From: Fidelibacterota bacterium UBA2125
GTDB taxonomy: Bacteria; Fidelibacterota; Marinisomatia; Marinisomatales; S15-B10
NCBI GenBank assembly: GCA_002329125.1
Contig: DCXX01000021.1
Location: forward strand, 1-13,627
Direction: 5' to 3'
Length of the DNA: 13,627 nt
How positions within the stretch are numbered: position 1 is the stretch's first letter; every line of letters begins with the position of its first letter. The position numbers were made by a program, and so were the translations under genes. The notes beneath the pieces were generated by a model. That model saw only the letters and a program-made list of their open reading frames with translations, had not been told where the DNA came from and did no database searches. Positions 7,902 through 13,627 of the stretch are shown here, piece by piece.

Positions 7902-10865
7902 TTAATCCAGTATCTGCAGAGAAATCATCAATTCATCAAATGTTCTTCCAGTTAACTTGTCTTTTGCTTTCGCAAATCCAACAGAAAAAGTTGATTTTAG
8001 GTGAGAGAAAAGTACCATCCGGATATCGAATTGAACCCCAAGATTTGAAAAACTTTGCCTGTGATCTTCACTGTCAAAATTCGTAACAATCCCTGATGTG
8101 AAAACAGAAGTCCGGGCCCAGTTAAAAAAGAACATGGGTGAACCCAGTCGACGGAACCTTAACGGGGGGAGGATCCATTCTCCCATGACCCGTGCAAAGT
8201 TGGTACCCCCAATATGGTTTAGATCTACACCGGGAAAACTGTAGTAATCTCTAAAACGCTGAACTCCACGAAAATCAAACCAGTTGTTCCCAAATCCACC
8301 AAAATAAAAATTAGCAAAATTGGCCTGGGGATCATCCCTGTCAGAAAAAGAATTACCGATAGAGGTTCTCAGCCATAAAGGGGCGTGTTTTATAAACATA
8401 ATCCCAGTATGAAGATTGGCATGTGCCCTGGGAAAAAACTGTCCATTTACAAGGTTAGCAGTTGCCCCGGCATCCCAGCGGTACCCCTGCTCTTCATCTA
8501 CAGCACCTAGAGATTTTCTCGTTTTGCTATCCGACAGGCTGATACTTCCATTATAAAACCTGTCAAATGTGGCATCTATATTCTGATAATTGGGCAATCT
8601 TTCAAGGCCCCAGTATCCGCTAAGACTGAGATCCAGACTAATCGGCTTTTCGCGGCTGATCTGTTTACCAAACGATAATTTTAATGAATTGCCTTTCCTG
8701 CTCCGTTTTGTTGGTCCAAAAAGATCATAGAAGTCTGAGGAATTCATTCCAGCACTCAACTTCCATTCAAAATAGCGAAAATTAAAATTGAGATGGTACC
8801 GCTCATCAGATGGTACTGCATTGTCCGGAGTTACTGTAGCCGTTAGATCGGCACCCGCTAACCCCAGCTTCGAAAGAAAGTTAACTCGTATGCCAGGCGT
8901 GGCTTGATCTTTATATGCTTGTAAAACAGGATAAAATGAGGATATTCCCAGATTTCCTAAAGGACTGTATGTACCGTCATAGGAAACAAGACCCTCTTCA
9001 CTTCGGTCGGGAGCGCTGGTTTCCCACTCCAGAAGCTCCGGATACTTCTCAGCAATCTCATAACCGAGGTAGTTCACGGCACTCACATCATTGATAGTGG
9101 AATCAGCAATAAGCACCGGCTGAAAACCGTCTCCGGTATACATCATGACCGCAACAGAATCCTCCGAAACTGAAACAGGCCTAAAGAAACCTGTTTCACT
9201 GTTACTGATCACCTCCATTGAGTCTAGTTCAGTATCATAGCGAAAAATGTTCGACACACCCGTATAGAAAGTTGAACCGTAGAGATAACGACCATCCGGT
9301 GAAAAAACAAAATTAGCCGGAGACGAGATATCACTTGACCAAAGAGTATCCGGCTGAACCTGACCGGCCATTAAGGAGTCAATTTCATATCGTACTAGAA
9401 ACTGTTGTCCCCAAGCATCTACATAGGCGCCTGACAAATAACTACCATCAGGGGAAATATCCAGGTCATACAGATCGTGTCCAAAATCAAAAACATGTAC
9501 TGACCTGTAATCTTCGTAAGGAGGTTCTAAACGGATAAGAGAAGAATAACCATCTGAATGGCGCATACCCCATAGGGATTCGTCTTCAGAATTAAATGCT
9601 AAATCACCCGCCCGAATATCATCTACCAGTCGTCTGGAAAGACCACTGTTCAGATCTAGAACATTCAAGTCACGCCAGTGGTTATTGTCACTGGTATAAA
9701 ATAGTCTCCGGGAATCGTTGTCGTAAGCTGAATGAAAAACAGTGAACAACGTGGGTCCTTCTATATCATGGATCTCACTGATAGATCCATCGGACAAGTT
9801 TATGGATGCTACATGGGCCACTTTCCCGGGATATCTAACACCGGCAATGAGTTGGTTTTTCTGGGTATCATGATAAACACGCGAGATTGAACCAAGAGCA
9901 ATTTTAGAAATAGGACGATGTGGTGTTAAAGGATATTGCCGAAGAAGTTCCAAATTTTTCTTTTGAAAATCTCGTTCCGATTCAATCCAATTCGACCATT
10001 CGTCATCAATATTTTCATTATAGACTAATTTGAACTGCGAAATAAAGTTAGGCTTGCTGTCCGGTTTGCGAGTTACCCACTCCATGAGTTTTTCCGGTCC
10101 GTGACTGTTGGCTAAATAACTGATGAACCGTGTTCCATAAAGATAAGAATTCACTCCCACCTGAAAATCGATGGCTTTTCCTTCGGATTCAAGGCCAACC
10201 ATATCATAAATATGGGAACCGTCGCGAACTTTGGTTCTGAAAACCATCTCATCGTAGCCCCCCATCACCCGACCATAACCTCCGGACATCCACGTCTCTA
10301 CAAACACAGCCATCCCTTCATGATACCACCTTGGCGAATAGCGTCGTGGTGTGGTTAAGTACCCATACAAAATAGAGAAAGGATTATCAATGGACGGATT
10401 AACCTTGCCTCCAAACAGTTTCCTGAATGTCCTGTCTCGGCCCGTTGACATGTCTGTCGTGACAATATGAACCAGTTCATGATGCATTAGCCAGTTAAAG
10501 CGGTCATAAGCCGGCATTGTCTCATATGCGTAACTGAATGGCCCAATACCGAGGCTCACATTGTTTGTAGGTAATGCATCAGCTCCACCATGGCCATAGT
10601 CACCAAAATCCTGAAGAAGAATCACAACATCCTCAAAAGATTCATATCCAAATCTCTTTTGATGCATAGAAAAAGAATTCATAAAACAATTAGCCAAGTG
10701 AGGTATGGCGTATTCATGAAGAGGATGATAATAGATTACCTTTAGACCTGGAGCGTGAGCGTGCTTCAGTGGTGGCGGTTTAAAGAGAGAATTCCCCAAC
10801 CCTAGTAATGGCATGAAAAAAATGAAAATAAATGAAAGCTTTCGAATGAGTTGTCTTAGAACCAT
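7902..10865 (-). CDS. Gluzincin-type metallopeptidase fused to a beta-propeller and an outer-membrane barrel
   Basis: A 987-residue exported protein. A signal peptide lies at about 1-25 (basic RKL, then SFIFIFFMPLLGLG). The peptidase domain, about 40-300, contains H129-E-L-V-H133 and, about 50 residues later, WYHEGMAVF with E183 as the likely third zinc ligand. That is the arrangement of MA-clan (peptidase_MA_2-like) enzymes, and E130 would be catalytic. Residues of about 315-660 contain repeated strands and SPDG motifs (for example SPDGSYLSG and SPDGRYLYG) typical of TolB/WD40-like propellers. From about 690 to the end the sequence is barrel-like (GFGNNWFDFRG, alternating aromatic strands), as in surface-antigen proteins. 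This suggests a protease tethered at the outer membrane. AGGGG lies 8 nt before the ATG. The gene probably shares its mRNA with the PrsW-like gene. The substrate is unknown. Confidence 0.85.
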   Translation of the reverse strand: MVLRQLIRKLSFIFIFFMPLLGLGNSLFKPPPLKHAHAPGLKVIYYHPLHEYAIPHLANCFMNSFSMHQKRFGYESFEDVVILLQDFGDYGHGGADALPTNNVSLGIGPFSYAYETMPAYDRFNWLMHHELVHIVTTDMSTGRDRTFRKLFGGKVNPSIDNPFSILYGYLTTPRRYSPRWYHEGMAVFVETWMSGGYGRVMGGYDEMVFRTKVRDGSHIYDMVGLESEGKAIDFQVGVNSYLYGTRFISYLANSHGPEKLMEWVTRKPDSKPNFISQFKLVYNENIDDEWSNWIESERDFQKKNLELLRQYPLTPHRPISKIALGSISRVYHDTQKNQLIAGVRYPGKVAHVASINLSDGSISEIHDIEGPTLFTVFHSAYDNDSRRLFYTSDNNHWRDLNVLDLNSGLSRRLVDDIRAGDLAFNSEDESLWGMRHSDGYSSLIRLEPPYEDYRSVHVFDFGHDLYDLDISPDGSYLSGAYVDAWGQQFLVRYEIDSLMAGQVQPDTLWSSDISSPANFVFSPDGRYLYGSTFYTGVSNIFRYDTELDSMEVISNSETGFFRPVSVSEDSVAVMMYTGDGFQPVLIADSTINDVSAVNYLGYEIAEKYPELLEWETSAPDRSEEGLVSYDGTYSPLGNLGISSFYPVLQAYKDQATPGIRVNFLSKLGLAGADLTATVTPDNAVPSDERYHLNFNFRYFEWKLSAGMNSSDFYDLFGPTKRSRKGNSLKLSFGKQISREKPISLDLSLSGYWGLERLPNYQNIDATFDRFYNGSISLSDSKTRKSLGAVDEEQGYRWDAGATANLVNGQFFPRAHANLHTGIMFIKHAPLWLRTSIGNSFSDRDDPQANFANFYFGGFGNNWFDFRGVQRFRDYYSFPGVDLNHIGGTNFARVMGEWILPPLRFRRLGSPMFFFNWARTSVFTSGIVTNFDSEDHRQSFSNLGVQFDIRMVLFSHLKSTFSVGFAKAKDKLTGRTFDELMISLQILD

Positions 10866-10890
10866 ATGGTTATCCCCTTAGGAAGGTAAG

Positions 10891-10931
10891 AAAATAAAAA
10901 AAGGAGGAGACGACTACAAGTCATCTCCTCC
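10891..10931 (-). terminator. Intrinsic terminator of the nonapeptide-repeat gene
   Basis: Read on the - strand, GGAGGAGA (10931-10924) pairs with TCTCCTCC (10910-10903). Above an A·C mismatch, GACT pairs with AGTC around a 3-nt loop. The stem is followed by TTTTTTTATTTT (10902-10891). It starts 25 nt after the stop codon at 10956 and is a textbook rho-independent terminator. It leaves only about 25 nt before the metallopeptidase start, so that gene needs a promoter inside this stretch or readthrough. Confidence 0.9.
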
Positions 10932-10955
10932 ATATGCAATTAACTGATTTCGAGT

Positions 10956-12311
10956 TTACTTAAACCTGTTTTCGAACTCTCGGCTGCCAAGCATGTTGGC
11001 AAATTCTGCATTCATTAACATACTAGCAAAATCACGGTTCATAAGCATGTTAGCAAACTCCCTACTGGCAAGCATGCTGGCAAAATCACGATTGGCTAAC
11101 ATACTGGCAAATTCACGATTGGCGAACATACTGGCAAATTCTGCACTGGCTAACGCATTAGCAAACTCTCGGTTAGCAAGCATATTGGCGAACTCTCTGT
11201 TAGCAAGCATATTTGCAAATTCTTGATTAGCCAGCATATTGGCAAATTCTCTGTTAGCCAACATATTTGCGAACTCGCGATTGGCAAGCATACTGGCAAA
11301 TTCTGCACTGGCTAACATATTAGCAAACTCTCGGTTAGCCATCATATTAGCAAATTCACGACTGGCAAGCATATTGGCAAAAGCTTTGTTCTCAAACATA
11401 TTCCTGAATTCTGCATTGGCAAGCATGCTGGCAAAAGCTCTATTCTCAAGCATGTTTTCGAATTCCTGACTTTCGAGCATGTTCGCGAATTCCTGGTTCT
11501 CAAGCATGTTTTCGAATTCCTGACTTTCAAGCATGTTCTCGAATTCCTGGCTTTCAAGCATGTTCTCGAATTCCTGACTCTCAAGCATGTTCTCGAATTC
11601 CTGGCTTTCAAGCATGTTCTCAAATTCCTGGCTCTCAAGCATGTTCTCGAATTCCTGACTCTCAAGCATGTTCTCGAATTCCTGGCTTTCGAGCATGTTC
11701 TCAAATTCTCTACTGGCTAACATATTAGCAAATTCGCGATTAGCCATCATATTGGCGAATCCTCGATTGGCGAACATATTGGCGAATTCACGATTAGCCA
11801 TCATATTGGCAAACTCTCTACTGGCGAACATATTGGCAAATTCACGATTGGCCATCATATTGGCAAATTCACGGTTTTCTAGCATGTTTGCGAATGCGCG
11901 GTTCTCAAGCATATTGGCAAATTCACGATTAGCCATCATATTGGCAAACTCTCTGTTGGCAAGCATATTTGCAAATGCACGATTCGCTAACATATTCTGA
12001 AACTCTGCACTGGCCAGGAGGTTCATAAATTCTTTATTTGCCATCATGTTCTGGAATGTTTCACTCTTAACCATTTTGACAAAATCGGTATTTTGCATCA
12101 TCTTGCTGAATCGGGCTTTCTGATCTTTCACAGCCACATCCCCACGAGAACTGGAACGGATGACTTTCCGTTTCCCGATGGTACCCGAAAGTTCGTCACT
12201 GCTGTATTGAGTATTGTAAAAAACAATCCCAAGAATAACAGCTACCGCAATAACAAAACCGACCACTGCATTTTTTTGTTTTCCATTATTGTCAGAAAGT
12301 GAATTTGACAT
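10956..12311 (-). CDS. Membrane-anchored protein of ~43 tandem nonapeptide repeats, unknown function
   Basis: A 451-residue protein. It has a short polar N-terminus, one membrane helix at about 15-32 (AVVGFVIAVAVILGIVFY), a linker to residue 63, then about 43 consecutive 9-residue repeats to the C-terminus (64-450, plus a final Lys). The consensus is [AE]-[NS]-[RQ]-[EA]-F-[AE]-N-M-[LM]; Phe at position 5 is essentially invariant, with Met-Leu/Met at 8-9. The first repeats (QKARFSKMM, QNTDFVKMV, KSETFQNMM) are most divergent, while seven copies of ESQEFENML at 208-270 are identical. Topology is probably N-in with the repeats in the periplasm, because basic residues flank the helix on the N side; this is inferred. 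A continuous helix would put successive repeats about 180 degrees apart, giving two hydrophobic faces. I do not recognise the family. AGGGGG lies 10 nt before the ATG. Confidence 0.85.
   Translation of the reverse strand: MSNSLSDNNGKQKNAVVGFVIAVAVILGIVFYNTQYSSDELSGTIGKRKVIRSSSRGDVAVKDQKARFSKMMQNTDFVKMVKSETFQNMMANKEFMNLLASAEFQNMLANRAFANMLANREFANMMANREFANMLENRAFANMLENREFANMMANREFANMFASREFANMMANREFANMFANRGFANMMANREFANMLASREFENMLESQEFENMLESQEFENMLESQEFENMLESQEFENMLESQEFENMLESQEFENMLESQEFENMLENQEFANMLESQEFENMLENRAFASMLANAEFRNMFENKAFANMLASREFANMMANREFANMLASAEFASMLANREFANMLANREFANMLANQEFANMLANREFANMLANREFANALASAEFASMFANREFASMLANRDFASMLASREFANMLMNRDFASMLMNAEFANMLGSREFENRFK
10962..12122 (-). repeat. 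27-bp tandem repeat array encoding nonapeptides
   Basis: About 43 in-frame units of 27 bp fill most of the gene. Most units have diverged at synonymous and some non-synonymous sites. The exception is 11502-11690, where seven units encoding ESQEFENML are nearly identical in DNA, differing mainly at third positions (TTC/CTC and GAC/GGC alternations). No unit has lost frame. Confidence 0.9.
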
Positions 12312-12478
12312 GATTTTTTTGCCCCCTAATTAGTAATATTTTCACTTAATTCGATAAAACTTATGATTGAAACTCTACTTAGGCAAGGTTTTGACCGAAT
12401 GTAAAGTAGGGTTTGTGATACAAATCACATCCTTAATAAATATGATAGCTACTCACTTCATTTCCTTTTCACCTAACA
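12312..12478. promoter_or_regulatory. Divergent promoter region
   Basis: This AT-rich gap separates the nonapeptide-repeat gene (leftward) from the partner-switching module (rightward) and should carry both promoters. For the rightward genes TATGAT at 12441-12446 is a possible -10 box, with no good -35; the palindrome at 12414-12429 covers that place. For the leftward gene, TTGCCT (- strand, complement of 12381-12386) is a possible -35, with a weak -10 downstream. Both assignments are tentative. Confidence 0.45.
12414..12429. promoter_or_regulatory. CRP/FNR-family operator palindrome
   Basis: TGTGAT-ACAA-ATCACA has perfect 6-bp arms and matches the CRP core consensus TGTGA-N6-TCACA at all ten fixed positions. 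Its centre is at 12421.5, about 58 bp before the TTG of the RsbW-like gene and about 110 bp before the ATG of the nonapeptide-repeat gene. It overlaps the -35 position of the putative -10 at 12441, so it could repress or replace a -35 for the rightward unit and activate the leftward one. The cognate regulator is not in the window. Confidence 0.7.
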
Positions 12479-12928
12479 TTGTCTAAATTGCCCTCTATGG
12501 CTATTGAACTGTCACTCCAATTAACCAACAACCGACCTGAAATCCGAAATCTTAGGAATCGTTTTGATATATTTGCTCAAGACAACGAACTCCCAGATAA
12601 AGTAATCCATGATGTTCAATTAGCGTTGGATGAAGTTGTCACAAATATCGTTGAATATGGTTATGATGATGATGATAAACATTTAATAGATATAAAATTC
12701 ATACTTAATGAGCAATCACTGGAAATAATTATTATAGATGACGCCAACCCGTACAATATCCTTGATAAGGAAAACCCTGAGACTGCTCTCGCTTTGGAGG
12801 ATAAACCCATTGGCGGACTCGGCATATACTTGGTAAAACATCTAATGACAAACATCGATTATGATTATAGAGATGGTAAGAATCATCTTTCATTATCCAA
12901 ATCATTGACTGAAGGAGACATAAACTGA
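12479..12928 (+). CDS. RsbW/SpoIIAB-like anti-sigma factor serine kinase
   Basis: A 149-residue GHKL-type ATP-binding protein (HATPase_c_2). In the family, such proteins hold a sigma factor or another target and phosphorylate a STAS-domain antagonist. The N box is in LALDEVVTNIVEYGY (E52, N56). The G1-like box is D87-D88-A-N-P, where the usual Gly is replaced. The G2 box is GGLGIYLVK (112-120). The start at TTG 12479 is doubtful; ATG at 12497 (MAIELSLQL) is equally likely, since neither has a ribosome-binding site. The stop TGA overlaps the next ATG by one base (TGATG), which implies coupled translation with its likely phosphorylation substrate. A CRP-type site lies just upstream. The target sigma factor is unknown. 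Confidence 0.9.
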   Translation: MSKLPSMAIELSLQLTNNRPEIRNLRNRFDIFAQDNELPDKVIHDVQLALDEVVTNIVEYGYDDDDKHLIDIKFILNEQSLEIIIIDDANPYNILDKENPETALALEDKPIGGLGIYLVKHLMTNIDYDYRDGKNHLSLSKSLTEGDIN

Positions 12929-13263
12929 TGGATATCAATGAATCTAATAGTGGGAATGCAGTAATTATCCAACCTGTTGGCAGGATTGATACTAACACTT
13001 CAACTGAATTTGAAGAAAAACTGGTGGAAATATTGGATCGGTCGGAAACCAACATTGTTGTTGATCTCAGCGAGATCGATTATGTAAGCAGTGCCGGACT
13101 CCGTGTTTTCCTAATGGCTGCCAAGAAATTAAAGAGCTTAAGTGGCAATTTCATCCTCGCTGCCATGAATGACCACATCAAGGAGGTATTTGACATCTCC
13201 GGCTTTACACCCATCTTTACAATAACCCCGGATACAGCATCCGCTGTCGATACAATTAACTGA
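12928..13263 (+). CDS. STAS-domain anti-sigma factor antagonist
   Basis: A 111-residue single STAS domain of the SpoIIAA/RsbV type. The central motif IVVDLSEIDYVSSAGLRVF holds the expected phosphorylatable serine (S54 or S55) just before the conserved Gly-Leu. Length and fold pattern are normal for the family. When dephosphorylated, such proteins bind the kinase partner and release its target; the RsbW-like kinase directly upstream is the obvious partner. AAGGAG lies 10 nt before the ATG, which overlaps the kinase stop. The TGA stop is followed by the next start one base later, so the three genes form a tight operon. Confidence 0.93.
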   Translation: MDINESNSGNAVIIQPVGRIDTNTSTEFEEKLVEILDRSETNIVVDLSEIDYVSSAGLRVFLMAAKKLKSLSGNFILAAMNDHIKEVFDISGFTPIFTITPDTASAVDTIN

Positions 13264-13264
13264 A

Positions 13265-13627
13265 ATGCCTGAAACCTCCCATCGGGAAGTACGCAATCTT
13301 AATGCCCTGCTTGAAGTATCACGTGCCTTGGGCGCTGAGATGCATCTTGACAGTCTCTTACCAGTCATTATCCACAAAACAACTGAAGTGATGGACGCCG
13401 AAAGAAGTTCACTTTTCATCTATGATCCTGATAGTGATGAACTTTGGAGCAAAGTTGCTGAGGGAATGGATGAAAAAACTATTCGTTTCCCAGCAGGGGT
13501 GGGCATTGCAGGTGATGTGGCCAAAACTCTTGAGACAGCAAACATCCCTGATGCCTACGACGACCCCCGTTTTAATCCTGAATTCGATAAACAGAGCAAT
13601 TTTACAACAAAGTCTGTTCTTTGCATG
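13265..13627 (+). CDS. GAF-domain sensor protein, N-terminal part (runs off the window)
   Basis: The frame is open for 121 codons to the window end. Residues 1-30 are a helical lead (NLNALLEVSRALGAEMHLDS), and a GAF domain follows from about 28, with the typical DAERSSLFIYD strand, FPAGVGIAGDVAKT and the DAYDDPRFNPEFD segment (97-109). GAF domains bind small molecules or relay protein signals. Being the third gene directly after a kinase/antagonist pair suggests a SpoIIE/RsbU-type PP2C phosphatase domain follows beyond the window, but that part is not visible. A GAF-linked cyclase or histidine kinase is also possible. The ATG starts one base after the STAS gene stop, with no separate promoter room. 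Confidence 0.85.
   Translation, partial: MPETSHREVRNLNALLEVSRALGAEMHLDSLLPVIIHKTTEVMDAERSSLFIYDPDSDELWSKVAEGMDEKTIRFPAGVGIAGDVAKTLETANIPDAYDDPRFNPEFDKQSNFTTKSVLCM

Noticed and set aside
10993..12000. Long + strand open frames opposite the nonapeptide array
   Set aside because: They read as repeated LANSRLAN-like strings, the mirror of 27-bp units whose length is a multiple of three. They have no domain, signal or ribosome-binding site and are shadows of the real gene.
10962..12122. Pentapeptide-repeat or RTX nonapeptide family
   Set aside because: The period is 9 and the spacing of the Ala-Asn and Phe positions does not fit the A-(D/N)-L-x-x pentapeptide rule. There are no Gly-Gly-x-Gly-x-Asp motifs as in RTX repeats.
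12375..12409. CTACTT/AAGTAG inverted repeat in the divergent gap
   Set aside because: Only 6 bp with a loop of more than 20 nt, and one of many such pairings expected by chance.

Overview
The window fits a member of the Fibrobacteres–Chlorobi–Bacteroidetes group, with Candidatus Marinimicrobia (SAR406) or a close relative as my best guess. The evidence is two secreted proteins ending in a type IX secretion (Por) sorting domain with the NYPNPFN signature, Omp28-like proteins, several predicted outer-membrane beta-barrels, and an AT-leaning coding style in which TTG starts are common. The phylum is an inference from protein style; no rRNA or tRNA gene is present.

Positions 71-6857 (+ strand) hold an envelope/redox cluster of four genes: a membrane-anchored TlpA-like thioredoxin with an arginine-rich cytoplasmic tail, an outer-membrane barrel (DUF6029-like), a large Omp28-like surface protein, and a smaller Omp28-like paralog. 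The large Omp28-like gene (2626-5637) is the most striking item. Its reading frame is interrupted by one in-frame TGA at codon 37, exactly where the paralog next door has the first Cys of its CxxC motif, giving a UGYC redox motif. A hairpin with a GUC apical loop lies 22 nt downstream of the TGA, where a bacterial SECIS element is expected. I therefore annotate it as a probable secreted selenoprotein; reading from the next Met would lose the signal peptide and active site.

Positions 6874-12311 (- strand) hold three genes. Nearest the divergent promoter is a 451-residue membrane-anchored protein made of about 43 tandem nonapeptides (consensus A-N-R-E-F-A-N-M-L), followed by a clear intrinsic terminator. 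Next are a 987-residue metallopeptidase/beta-propeller/beta-barrel fusion and a PrsW-type intramembrane protease, which are almost touching and probably co-transcribed.

Positions 12479-13627 (+ strand) hold a partner-switching regulatory module: an RsbW-like anti-sigma kinase, a STAS anti-sigma antagonist, and the start of a GAF-domain protein that runs off the window and is possibly the cognate phosphatase. A perfect CRP-type palindrome (TGTGA-N6-TCACA) sits in the divergent gap between the nonapeptide-repeat gene and this module.

Taken together, the window is rich in cell-envelope functions (surface export, extracytoplasmic thiol/selenol chemistry, surface proteolysis) next to a stress-type regulatory switch. 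No mobile element, CRISPR array or RNA gene was seen.
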